Part shown: in pieces, positions 24,201 to 34,804 of the stretch
How the letters are laid out: the number at the start of each line of letters is the position of its first letter
Position numbering within the stretch: position 1 is the stretch's first letter
Source of the DNA: Archivesica marissinica
Lineage: Eukaryota > Mollusca > Bivalvia > Venerida > Vesicomyidae
Length of the DNA: 64,000 nucleotides
Reading direction: 5' to 3'
NCBI GenBank assembly: GCA_014843695.1
Contig: CM026390.1
Span: 14,267,318-14,331,317, forward strand
The notes under the pieces: model-generated
The model's database searches: none
What the model was told of the DNA's origin: nothing
The model's input: only the letters and a program-made list of their open reading frames with translations
Program-made: the position numbers and the translations under genes

Positions 24201-27200
24201 CTTCCAGCTGCTGTATTATCCTTGCACTGCTTCCAGCTGCTGTATTATCCTTGCACTGCTTCCAGCTGCTGTATTATCCTCACACTGCTTCCAGCTGCTG
24301 TATTATCCTTGCACTGCTTCCAGCTGCTGTATTATCCTTGCACTGCTTCCAGCTGCTGTATTATCCTTGCACTGCTTCCAGCTGCTGTATTATCCTTGCA
24401 CTGCTTCCAGCTGCTGTATTATCCTTGCATTGCTTCCAGCTGCTGTATTATCCTTGCATTGCTTCCAGCTGCTGTATTATCCTTGCACTGCTTCCAGCTG
24501 CTGTATTATCCTTGCACTGCTTCCAGCTGCTGTATTATCCTTGCACTGCTTCCAGCTGCTGTATTATCCTCACACTGCTTCCAGCTGCTGTATTATCCTT
24601 GCACTGCTTCCAGCTGCTGTATTATCCTTGCACTGCTTCCAGCTGCTGTATTATCCTCACACTGCTTCCAGCTGCTGTATTATCCTTGCACTGCTTCCAG
24701 CTGCTGTATTATCCTTGCACTGCTTCCAGCTGCTGTATTATCCTCACACTGCTTCCAGCTGCTGTATTATCCTTGCCCTGCTTCCAGCTGCTGTATTATC
24801 CTCACACTGCTTCCAGCTGCTGTATTATCCTTGCACTGCTTCCAGCTGCTGTATTATCCTTGCACTGCTTCCAGCTGCTGTATTATCCTCACACTGCTTC
24901 CAGCTGCTGTATTATCCTCACACTGCTTCCAGCTGCTGTATTATCCTCACACTGCTTCCAGCTGCTGTATTATCCTTGCACTGCTTCCAGCTGCTGTATT
25001 ATCCTCACACTGCTTCCAGCTGCTGTATTATCCTTGCACTGCATCCAGCTGCTGTATTATCCTTGCACTGCATCCAGCTGCTGTATTATCCTCACACTGC
25101 TTCCAGCTGCTGTATTATCCTCACACTGCTTCCAGCTGCTGTATTATCCTTGCATTGCTTCCAGCTGCTGTATTATCCTTGCACTGCTTCCAGCTGCTGT
25201 ATTATCCTTGCACTGCTTCCAGCTGCTGTATTATCCTCACACTGCTTCCAGCTGCTGTATTATCCTTGCACTGTTTCCAGCTGCTGTATTATCCTTGCAC
25301 TGCATCCAGCTGCTGTATTATCCTTGCACTGCATCCAGCTGCTGTATTATCCTCACACTGCTTCCAGCTGCTGTATTATCCTTGCACTGTTTCCAGCTGC
25401 TGTATTATCCTTGCACTGCATCCAGCTGCTGTATTATCCTTGCACTGCATCCAGCTGCTGTATTATCCTTGCACTGCTTCCAGCTGCTGTATTATCATCT
25501 TCCTTTCTAGAGATTACCTGACCTGCATATCCTCACACTGCTTCCAACTGCTGTTTTATCCTTGCCCTGCTTCCAGCTGCTGTATTATCCTTGCACTGCT
25601 TCCAGCTGCTGTATTATCCTTGCCCTGCTTCCAGCTGCTGTATTATCATCTTCCTTTCTAGAGATCACCTGACCTGCATATCCTTGTACTGCTTCCAACT
25701 GCTGTATTATCATCTTCCTTTCTAGAGATTACCTGACCTGCATATCCTTGCACTGCTTCCAGCTGCTGTATTATCCTTGCACTGCTTCCAACTGCTGTAT
25801 TATCATCTTCCTTTCTAGAGATTACCTGACCTGCATATCCTTGTACTGCTTCCAGCTGCTGTATTATCCTCACACTGCTTCCAGCTGCTGTATTATCCTT
25901 GTACTGCTTCCAGCTGCTGTATTATCCTTGTACTGCTTCCAGCTGCTGTATTATCCTTGCACTGCTTCCAGCTGCTGTATTATCCTTGTTCTGCTTCCAG
26001 CTGCTGTATTATCCTTGCACTGCTTCCAGCTGCTGTATTATCCTCACACTGCTTCTAGCTGCTGTATTATCCTCACACTGCTTCCAGCTGCTGTATTATC
26101 CTTGCACTGCTTCCAGCTGCTGTATTATCCTTGTACTGCTTCCAGCTGCTGTATTATCCTTGCACTGCTTCCAGCTGCTGTATTATCCTCACACTGCTTC
26201 CAGCTGCTGTATTATCCTTGTACTGCTTCCAGCTGCTGTATTATCCTTGCACTGCTTCCAGCTGCTGTATTATCCTTGCACTGCTTCCAGCTGCTGTATT
26301 ATCCTCACACTGCTTCCAGCTGCTGTATTATCCTTGTTCTGCTTCCAGCTGCTGTATTATCCTTGTTCTGCTTCCAGCTGCTGTATTATCCTTGCACTGC
26401 TTCCAGCTGCTGTATTATCCTCGCACTGCTTCCAGCTGCTGTATTATCCTTGTTCTGCTTCCAGCTGCTGTATTATCCTTGCACTGCTTCCAGCTGCTGT
26501 ATTATCCTCACACTGCTTCTAGCTGCTGTATTATCCTTGCACTGCTTCCAGCTGCTGTATTATCCTTGCACTGCTTCCAGCTGCTGTATTATCCTTGCAC
26601 TGCTTCCAGCTGCTGTATTATCATCTTCCTTTCTAGAGATTAGCTGACCTGCATATCCTTGTACTGCTTCCAGCTGCTGTATTACCATCTTCCTGTCTAG
26701 AGATTAGCTGACCTGCATATCATTGCATTGCTTCCAGCTGCTGTATTATCATCTTCCTTTCTAGAGATTACCTGACCTACATATCCTTGCACTGCTTCCA
26801 GCTGCTGTATTATCATCTTCCTTTCTAGGGATTACCTGACCTGCATATCCTTGTACTGCTTCCAGCTGCTGTATTATCATCTTCCTTTCTAGAGATTACC
26901 TGACCTACATATCCTTGCACTGCTTCCAGCTGCTGTATTATCCTTGCCCTGCTTCCAGCTGCTGTATTATCATCTTCCTATCTAGAGATTACCTGACCTA
27001 CATATCCTTGCACTGCTTCCAGCTGCTGTATTATCATCTTCCTTTCTAGAGATTACCTGACCTGCATATCCTCACACTGCTTCCAGCTGCTGTATTATCA
27101 TCTTCCTTTCTAGAGATTACCTGACCTGCATATCCTTGCACTGCCTCCAGCTGCTGTATTATCATCTTCCTTTCTAGAGATTACCTGACCTGCATATCAT

Positions 27201-27307
27201 TGCCCTGCTTCCAGCTGCTGTATTATCATCTTCCTTTCTAGAGATTACCTGACCTGCATATCCTCACACTGCTTCTCCAGCTGCTGTATTATCATCTTCC
27301 TTTCTAG
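21277..27307. repeat. NOL12 intron-1 satellite, copy A (29- and 64-bp units)
   Basis: About 6 kb of 29-bp units whose core is ctgcttccagctgctgtatt followed by atccttgca, with variants cctcaca, ccttgta, ccttgcc and ccttgtt. Scattered through it, and dominating the last 700 bp, are 64-bp units in which atcatcttcctttctag plus agattacctgacctgcat is added to the 29-mer. That addition copies the real 3' splice site and first bases of NOL12 exon 2, which begins at the array's last base + 1. All three plus frames are open for long stretches because 29-mers contain no stop, giving meaningless ORFs of up to 885 codons. A ~200-bp mixed block near 22545-22800 recurs at 25505-25740, so larger segments have also been copied. 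Confidence 0.97.
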
Positions 27308-27413
27308 GGATTACCTGACTGGTTTTAAGAAGAGAAAAGATGAGCGAAGAAAGAAGGCCCAAGACCAGGTCATACGTATGATTAAGGAGGACAGAAAGAA
27401 AATGAAGCAAAAG
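27308..27413 (+). CDS. NOL12: NOL12 exon 2, copy A
   Basis: Acceptor tcatcttcctttctag, then G completing the Lys codon from exon 1 and 35 codons starting DYLTGFKKRKDERRKK and ending KKMKQK; donor aag|gtgatt (a weak-looking GT donor), phase 0. This is the conserved Lys/Arg-rich Nop25-domain segment. The repeats directly before it carry the same acceptor and the same first 12 exon bases. Identical to 42014-42119, so only one of the two should be counted. Confidence 0.9.
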
Positions 27414-27480
27414 GTGATTTGATGTCTTTAACTTGTTTTATACATGATGCATAGTGTCAAGTAATTATATAGGCATAAAC

Positions 27481-28084
27481 CAAGTGTAGTTCTGCATTTT
27501 GCCGGTACACATTCCACTCAGTTAATGTTGGATGCCAAGTCTAGTTCTGCATTTTGCCGGGACACATTCCACTCAGTTAATGTTGGATGCCAAGTCTAGC
27601 TCTGCATTTTGCTGGGACACATTCCACTCAGTTAATGTTGGATGCCAAATCTAGTTCTGCATTTTGCCAGGACACTTTCCACTCAGTTAATGTTGGATGC
27701 CAAGTCTAGTTCTGCATTTTGCCGGGACACATTCCACTCAGTTAATGTTGGATGCCAAGTCTAGTTCTGCATTTTGCCAGGACACTTTCCACTCAGTTAA
27801 TGTTGGATGCCAAGTCTAGTTCTGCATTTTGCCGGGACACTTTCCACTCAGTTAATGTTGGATGCCAAGTCTAGTTCTGCATTTTGCCAGGACACATTCC
27901 ACTCAGTTAATGTTGGATGCCAAGTCTAGCTCTGCATTTTGCCAGGACACTTTCCACTCAGTTAATGTTGGATGCCAAGTCTAGTTCTGCATTTTGCCAG
28001 GACACTTTCCACTCAGTTAATGTTGGATGCCAAGTCTAGTTCTGCATTTTGCCAGGACACATTCCACTCAGTTAATGTTGGATT
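27481..28084. repeat. 55-bp minisatellite, 11 units (copy A)
   Basis: Unit begins caagtctagttctgcatttt and ends cagttaatgttggatgc. Variant positions: gccgggac/gccaggac, acattcc/actttcc. It starts 67 bases after the exon 2 donor. Copy B has 8 units, a 3-unit (165 bp) length difference. Confidence 0.95.
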
Positions 28085-28230
28085 GAGTTCTCATCCTTTA
28101 AAGATTTGCATTGGAATTTGTTTGTCCAAACTTTTACTGCTAATCTCCTGGCAGTATTTCAACAATACTTTCGGAGTTATCAGTACAAAGCATATTTCTG
28201 AATGTTGCCGTCATTACCTAAACAGTATAG

Positions 28231-28759
28231 ATGGGGAAGTAATCCCTATGTTTCGCAGTCCAGGGTGTTAACCACTGGACTACTGACCCGTCTATACTGT
28301 TCCAGTCATGGGAATTTAAACCATGGTCTTGTGTCAGTGCTTTAACACTGCACGTACATTACATCGTGCACGTACATGAACCAGAGGAGACTCTAGAGTG
28401 GGTCTCTGTCTGTATGATACTATCACAGGGTTCATTCTAGGTCAGAATATTTGGGAGAAGTTAGAAAGCGTGCAATCGCGTCCTTAAATGGTGTTATTTA
28501 ATAAATTTCAACAAAATATGGTTAAAATGCACAGTATGACCATTAAATACAACATTATAATAGAAGGAGTGCATTATAATGGGCAAGTGTATCTTACTGG
28601 CCAAAATTTTGTATGAAAATTGTAAAAAAAAAAAAATTCGCCGTCAAAAATGATCCCTGATAGTATCATTGCACTATCCTCCAACAACCTAAAATGACTA
28701 ATCTCTTCAGGAGGCGACGCTGACGCCGGTATGATAAATAAACGTAAAGCACAAACACT
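28231..28759 (+). mobile_element. SINE family A, copy 7, inverted head and MITE insertion
   Basis: The body (gggaatttaaaccatggtct ... taatctcttcaggaggcg ... gataaataaacgtaaag) is on the plus strand, but the tRNA-like head at 28231-28295 reads gacgggtcagtagtccagtgg on the minus strand. A hAT-like MITE (28426-28659) interrupts the body. Confidence 0.8.
28426..28659. mobile_element. MITE with CAGGG ends, hAT-like, copy 2
   Basis: From CAGGGTTCATTCTAG to AAAATGATCCCTG, inside a family A SINE. The interior matches 20896-21141 in reverse orientation (ttgggagaagttagaaagcg; gggcaagtgtatcttactgg). The flanks gatactat and atagtatc are inverted, not direct, so the target duplication is unclear. Confidence 0.75.
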
Positions 28760-29088
28760 ATAACAGTATATGTAACATAATTAGTTTGAAACGGCGGCGC
28801 TTTAGAGGGAACTTAATTGAAACATTCAAAATTATACAATAATAATACATGCATGCAGCTTAAAGTTGTGTTTTATTTGAAGAACAATAAAAAGACTCGG
28901 GATAGGCGTTATATTTGGACAGATTTGTACAAAATTGTTTCAGATAGGGCCATTTTACTGATCGATGCGAAATCTGACATCCCACAGAGTAGAATCCCTG
29001 TACTTAAATATATATACTAGTACCCCCAAACGTGCCGAATCCCTGTGATTCAGACAAGTGTTTTACCTACACTATTTGAATAGCACAC

Positions 29089-29400
29089 AGCATAGATCCT
29101 GTTCCATTAAACTTTATTTATTTTACAACGATTGCGAAGCAAGTTTTAACAACTTATATTAATCACTTTCGTTGGCGCGGATGAAATGTAAATGTGGTCA
29201 TTCGTGTGGGAGAAAACAGGAGTACCCGCAGAGAACCCACCTGTCCGATCTGGAGACCACCGTACCATCTCACATACTTCCCGGTCCAAGGATCGAACCT
29301 GGGTTGCATTGGTGAGAAGCGTATAGATCCTGATCAGACTCTGCTCTATGATGTTTGCAAAAGTGACTTTAATTTGATTGGCAGATTACGGGTTACTGGG
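29089..29400. mobile_element. TTAACCC-type MITE remnant, split by a SINE
   Basis: cacacagcatagatcctg before and atagatcctgatcagac ... atgatgtttgcaaaag after the SINE resemble the hairpin arm found in the elements at 50363 and 59457. The ends are not clear. Confidence 0.55.
29102..29322 (-). mobile_element. SINE family D, copy 3, with 10-bp target duplication
   Basis: Flanked by direct repeats atagatcctg at 29092-29101 and 29323-29332. On the minus strand it runs from cgcttctcaccaatgcaacc (head) and aggttcgatcc (B-box) to gcaatcgttgtaaaataaat (tail). Lies in intron 2, ending 98 bases before NOL12 exon 3. Confidence 0.88.
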
Positions 29401-29420
29401 TAATATTTTATTTTACAAAG

Positions 29421-29591
29421 GCAAAGGAATTTCGTGAACACAAGGAGACAAAGCACCATCAGAGTGTTCCCACAGACCTGAACGACGTGATCAACGAAGT
29501 AACAGAGTTACCGGAGCATACCGTGACCATCACAGATATATCCGAGATAGACCTTGCCGGACATGGTGGCACCAGGCTCGGGCTTAACACA
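29421..29591 (+). CDS. NOL12: NOL12 exon 3, copy A
   Basis: Acceptor tattttattttacaaag, then 57 complete codons (AKEFREHKETKHH ... TRLGLNT), donor gtatgt; phase 0 on both sides. It contains ELPEHTVTITDISEIDLAG, matching the conserved HTVTVTTISDLDLSG block of vertebrate NOL12, the strongest single piece of evidence for the family. Identical to 43960-44130. Confidence 0.92.
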
Positions 29592-29921
29592 GTATGTAAG
29601 ATTTATATAGACATAATGATAAGCCATGCTTTGAAGCAGCATTGCCATGGCAACGTCATCTGTCAAATGACAAATATGACCACTGTACTGTTTTTTATAC
29701 ATTAAAGGCCTGCAGGTTGACCTATATTTGACACGAGGAATAGCGGTACAAATCTGACGGTCAACGCACATCGTATTTGCCACATGCGAGGCCCTGCATG
29801 GTATACATCTAATACATGAGCACCACTTATATCTATTATGACCCACGTACATATCAGAGGTTATAAATTGCTGAAATTGAAGTTCTGTATTTTTATAGTA
29901 CTTACAACTGGTATAAACAAT

Positions 29922-30326
29922 TCAACTCCACTTATGGCCCAAATAAGGCTGGTTGCGCGGGTTAGGCAGCCAGTTCCTGCATTGCTGTACCACACATTCA
30001 GGCATCAGTTCCCTCTTATGCCAAGTACAGTCTCCTCTTCTAGCCGCTACTTTTCTCTCTATATATCTGACATCTTTCCATGCGCCACAATTATATAGCA
30101 TTGCCCAAAACCTCCTGTATAGAAGCTTTCTCTCATGTGAATTTAGATTATGCGGTGGACGATTATTAGCAGGCCACCAAAGTTGTTTGTTCTGTTCATT
30201 TATTATGCAAGGGGAACACAAGCACAGTGGACACTCAGCAACACCTTCAGCATGCTGAGGCATAGGGGGAGGTACGTAAGCAGCCTCTGCAACGGGCATG
30301 GCGGTGGCTGTTTCTTCTATTTCCAT
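29922..30326 (-). CDS. Unrecognised Cys-rich ORF in NOL12 intron 3, antisense (copy A)
   Basis: 134 codons. After an acidic, Pro/Ala-rich N terminus (to about residue 28) comes ECPLCLCSPC (31-40), then a Trp/Arg/Tyr-rich segment: WWPANNRPPHNLNSHERK, FWAML, RYIERK, MPECVVQQCRNWLPNPR and a final YLGHKWS. The CxxCxCxxC cluster plus later Cys and His could bind metal. The composition is protein-like and unlike the surrounding repeats. I do not recognise the family with confidence; it may be an exon of a multicopy invertebrate gene or a transposon-related ORF. A TATAAATA on the minus strand (30345-30352) is only 19 bases upstream of the ATG, too close to serve it simply. Identical copy at 44505-44909. 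Confidence 0.5.
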   Translation of the reverse strand: MEIEETATAMPVAEAAYVPPPMPQHAEGVAECPLCLCSPCIINEQNKQLWWPANNRPPHNLNSHERKLLYRRFWAMLYNCGAWKDVRYIERKVAARRGDCTWHKRELMPECVVQQCRNWLPNPRNQPYLGHKWS

Positions 30327-30437
30327 CTCTGATGATATTCGTTTTATTTATAGTCGCCACCGCATAAATGCATTTGGGCGACTGTATTCTCTAAGTTGTT
30401 TAGATCCTAAGGTGATTCGTTCTTCTGTGCTGGTTAG

Positions 30438-31437
30438 NNNNNNNNNNNNNNNNNNNNNNNNNNNNNNNNNNNNNNNNNNNNNNNNNNNNNNNNNNNNNNN
30501 NNNNNNNNNNNNNNNNNNNNNNNNNNNNNNNNNNNNNNNNNNNNNNNNNNNNNNNNNNNNNNNNNNNNNNNNNNNNNNNNNNNNNNNNNNNNNNNNNNNN
30601 NNNNNNNNNNNNNNNNNNNNNNNNNNNNNNNNNNNNNNNNNNNNNNNNNNNNNNNNNNNNNNNNNNNNNNNNNNNNNNNNNNNNNNNNNNNNNNNNNNNN
30701 NNNNNNNNNNNNNNNNNNNNNNNNNNNNNNNNNNNNNNNNNNNNNNNNNNNNNNNNNNNNNNNNNNNNNNNNNNNNNNNNNNNNNNNNNNNNNNNNNNNN
30801 NNNNNNNNNNNNNNNNNNNNNNNNNNNNNNNNNNNNNNNNNNNNNNNNNNNNNNNNNNNNNNNNNNNNNNNNNNNNNNNNNNNNNNNNNNNNNNNNNNNN
30901 NNNNNNNNNNNNNNNNNNNNNNNNNNNNNNNNNNNNNNNNNNNNNNNNNNNNNNNNNNNNNNNNNNNNNNNNNNNNNNNNNNNNNNNNNNNNNNNNNNNN
31001 NNNNNNNNNNNNNNNNNNNNNNNNNNNNNNNNNNNNNNNNNNNNNNNNNNNNNNNNNNNNNNNNNNNNNNNNNNNNNNNNNNNNNNNNNNNNNNNNNNNN
31101 NNNNNNNNNNNNNNNNNNNNNNNNNNNNNNNNNNNNNNNNNNNNNNNNNNNNNNNNNNNNNNNNNNNNNNNNNNNNNNNNNNNNNNNNNNNNNNNNNNNN
31201 NNNNNNNNNNNNNNNNNNNNNNNNNNNNNNNNNNNNNNNNNNNNNNNNNNNNNNNNNNNNNNNNNNNNNNNNNNNNNNNNNNNNNNNNNNNNNNNNNNNN
31301 NNNNNNNNNNNNNNNNNNNNNNNNNNNNNNNNNNNNNNNNNNNNNNNNNNNNNNNNNNNNNNNNNNNNNNNNNNNNNNNNNNNNNNNNNNNNNNNNNNNN
31401 NNNNNNNNNNNNNNNNNNNNNNNNNNNNNNNNNNNNN
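30438..31437. other. Assembly gap, exactly 1000 N
   Basis: Separates the two copies of the large block: copy A ends at 30437 and copy B begins at 31438. Frames spanning it are not ORFs. Confidence 1.
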
Positions 31438-31861
31438 GAATAACACCGTTCACGTAAAAAACCCAGATAATACTCTGGCATGGGTCTCTTGTTTGTTTTT
31501 GGGTTTAATGTATCACCAACAGCTCAAGAAATATGGTGACTTTCCAACTAGTATTGGTGGAGGAAGATCCTGGGCGCCCCTCCATACAGTATGTCAAGTG
31601 TGAAAGGTCACCTGCCTGGGTAGAACCACAAACATTCCGAATAGTTTCCTTGCACGAAATAATCCGACACCCCTGGTGAGAGTGTAAACATCAGCTGTGA
31701 GAGGCAAGTGATTCGAAGTCAACAACATTAACCAATCAACCACATACTCCGTCTCTGTCTCTATCACTGCAATATCCTCAAACATCTAAAATGACTAATC
31801 TCTTCAAGAGGCGTCGCTCATATGGGCAACCGGTAGCGACGATAATTAAGCTCAAAAACAC
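31438..31861 (+). mobile_element. SINE family A, copy 5 in block B, 5' end in the gap
   Basis: Second copy of 16605-17030; the head is missing because the sequence begins at the gap edge. The A-run differs (aaaaaaccc against aaaaaaaaaac). Confidence 0.8.
31490..31747 (-). mobile_element. SINE family B, copy 2 in block B
   Basis: Counterpart of 16659-16916, nested in the same family A SINE; differs by one base (actagtattgg against actattattgg) and one G. Confidence 0.75.
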
Positions 31862-32457
31862 AATAGATCAAAGATGATGATAAATGGTCGCTTTAACTAC
31901 CAAATTGTTGTCAAGTTAACTTGGTCGGTAAGTTATATTGAAACTAATTATAACCAGTACAATCATGGATGTTAGGAAGTAGAAATAAAACAACGGAACT
32001 ATTCTAAATTTCATTATTTATAATGTCACTGCAAATATACCCCAATATAATTTTATAATACATATAGAGATACATATTGACACTTGTAACATTACTGATA
32101 ATATGGGTAATGCAGTTTTTAATCCTCGCATATATGGAATAGAATTATCATAGAATTGCCAAGATGAAATGGTTTAAACAATATGTATTGCAAACCATAA
32201 AACACATATAACATACAACAACATACATAATGAAAAGGATTAAGTAGGAAGCTAAAAGTAACAATGCTTTGAATTTGTGGTACAAAGAATGTGTTTGTTG
32301 AAATGTTGGCAGCACGTACGTTTAAGGACTCGAGCAAAGTCATTTATTACGTCACATATTGTTGTCTAAGTACGATTTAGCCCATGGCACATTTGCATCA
32401 TTTTCTATCATAAAAACACGTCAGCCAAAATAAAAAGAAAATTTGTTTGTTAAGTGA

Positions 32458-32561
32458 ATGATCGAATAATACTTTACTCAAAAACATAGAAAGCTATTAA
32501 TACCACTCGTGACTAGCTTCACGCTTTCAATGTTCATTTGGTGAAATATTATTCGATCATA
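32458..32561. mobile_element. Hairpin MITE-like element in block B
   Basis: Counterpart of 17627-17730. Confidence 0.5.
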
Positions 32562-32647
32562 CACTGAAACAAACACATATCCTCTTATAATTATATCGTA
32601 GGAACAAGAAAGAAAAAACAATAAAAAACTAGATCACATGGGCTTTT

Positions 32648-32867
32648 TACCCCGTTCGAGACCCCGCTATACCATACTAAAATCATAAGTCTTTCAGATG
32701 AGAATTTAAACAGAGGTCTTGTGCCGGTGCTTTACACAATGCAAATAAAAGAACTGGAGGAGACATCATTGCACTATCCTCCAAATCTAATATAACTAAT
32801 CTCTTCAGTAGGTGTCGCTAAAATGGGCAACTGGTAACTATGATAAATAAACGTAAAACACACACAG
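32648..32867 (+). mobile_element. SINE family A, copy 6 in block B
   Basis: Counterpart of 17817-18036 with no difference noticed. Confidence 0.8.
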
Positions 32868-33902
32868 GTATTCATGTATTATGTATATCAACATATATAT
32901 TGTATCGGATTGCTTTGTGTAATGTTACAGCTTCTGTTACAGTGTAGTGGGAAGTATATTGAAGCAGTTACATTTTCACACCAAAGTCTGTCTGTCACAC
33001 CCTATGCAATCTGATACAACAAATTATATTTACTGTGAATCTATTTTCGTGTTTTGTTGCATCATCATTTCTGATTTCATAGTTGCACAAGATATAGATT
33101 GAAGATCTGTAGTGAACACAGTATGATAGACACTCTTGTTTGTACACAGGCTTCAATACCATATAATTACCAGGGTGTTTTCATGCACATTGCTTTATTT
33201 GTGGAAACCTTAAATTTCTTTCATAATTTTTAAAACTGTGCCGCTTGTCAAAATGAAATCTTAATAGTCTATAAAAGAAAAGTACCAAACAGTATGCATT
33301 TGTATCACCGGATAGTTGCTCAGTTTTCATCAGTTTTCAAGATTTCTAAACTGTAAATATGACAGCTAAGATTAGTGTCCTTAAATCAAGTGGTGTTGAA
33401 CTGATCTGTTGAAATAGTGTTGTCCACTCTTGATTTTCTTGGCCATGCTATCACACAATCATAGATCAATAGACCATCAACTGAGCCAACTGTATTCTAT
33501 ATAATATGGCACTTCCGATAAAAATCCTGCTGTACATCAATTAAAGCCATATCATCAGGGAATCTGCAAGAAATAACATATAAAAACTCTATTAACATCA
33601 AAGTTCTACATTTCTATCTGATAAATTTGAACACTGGAATGATTGTGAACAAATTTGGACATGCATTTGTGAGGGTGGACCTGACAGATATTAATTTTTT
33701 TAAAAACAATGTATAAGTGATTAGTACAGTGTATGTACATTAATAAGATGGAAACTATTCCATAAATCTGGGTTGCTGTGACGAAACTAAATATATTTGG
33801 AGTTCGGTCTAATTCTGTTTTTGAAAAAACTATGGTTAACTTTTGTGTTTTTACATCGTTCTTCATTGTTAATGTTAGAATAATCAACTGTATAAATATT
33901 AT

Positions 33903-34121
33903 TTACTTTACAACATTTTCGAAACAAGATTATAATATTAAGCACTCTCATTGAAAGCGTATAATTATGTAGTAATTTGTGTGGGACATTACCGGAGAAA
34001 ACTCACATGTCCAATTTGGGGACCACCGTACCATCTCACACACTTCTCAGTCATTGTAAGGAACCCGGAATGCATTGACTAGAAGCGAGCGTGCTAATCA
34101 CTACGCTAATCAGACAGATAA
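33903..34121 (-). mobile_element. SINE family D, copy 1 in block B
   Basis: Counterpart of 19072-19290; gacattaccgg here against gacataaccgg. Confidence 0.65.
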
Positions 34122-34514
34122 TCGAATAAACTTAGCAATTAATGATCACGTCGAACAGAGTTCACCTACCTGTTGATGCCATGAAAATCTGCGACTTTGG
34201 ACAATACATCACCCTTTGATAGGTATCTAAATCAATAAGCATCTGAAATGAACAAAACGTTTCAACTATTATTGATACATAAAACAGTCAGTGTTTTCAA
34301 CACACTATTATTATATTACAATGCAACTTTGTGGTCATTTGTTGTGGTAGTAGTTCATAACCCAATATACATGTAAACACAGAGTTCGATATATTCCGAT
34401 TGATTTCAAACTGGACAGTGTATCTATATATAATTATGGTCATCCCGACTCATCGTGTCTATCATCGCATTAAGATCAATCATGACAACTTATAATATGG
34501 ATTACACTTCTTTT

Positions 34515-34601
34515 GGCTGTCCAATTCGCGCAGTAGTTAGCCATGCTCGCTTCTCACCAATTCAACCCTGGTTCGATGGACAGTATGTGATATGGTACGG
34601 T
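34515..34601 (+). mobile_element. SINE family D head fragment in block B
   Basis: Counterpart of 19684-19770. Confidence 0.65.
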
Positions 34602-34630
34602 GACAGATTGAACAGGACGATTTCCTCCGG

Positions 34631-34804
34631 GCGTCCGTGGCATGGTGTCGGATTTGGAATCAAACTGTCCCATGTTCGATACTCGGTCAGTCCACGTATG
34701 TAGTGTCATTGAGCAAGTCACCTCACATACATAGTTTAGTACTGGTTAACCGCTTAGGTCGGCTAAGCCTGTCCAGAAAAACATTTGGACACGTGGGGAC
34801 GTTT
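34631..34804 (+). mobile_element. SINE family C, copy 4 in block B
   Basis: Counterpart of 19800-19973. Confidence 0.75.

Larger units (their letters stand above)
16605..30437. repeat. Large duplicated block, copy A
   Basis: Nearly identical to 31438-45020. Corresponding landmarks: 16763/31594, 19624/34455, NOL12 exon 2 27308/42014, exon 3 29421/43960, last base 30437/45020. Outside the arrays I see only about two dozen single-base differences by eye, a 10-bp indel beside 20704/35537 and a 44-bp tandem duplication in copy B. Copy A ends exactly at a 1000-N gap. Best read as one of two haplotypes that were not merged. Confidence 0.95.

Noticed and set aside
13869..31481. ORFs of 339-381 codons with long X runs
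   Set aside because: They run through the two N gaps and have no real sequence in the centre.
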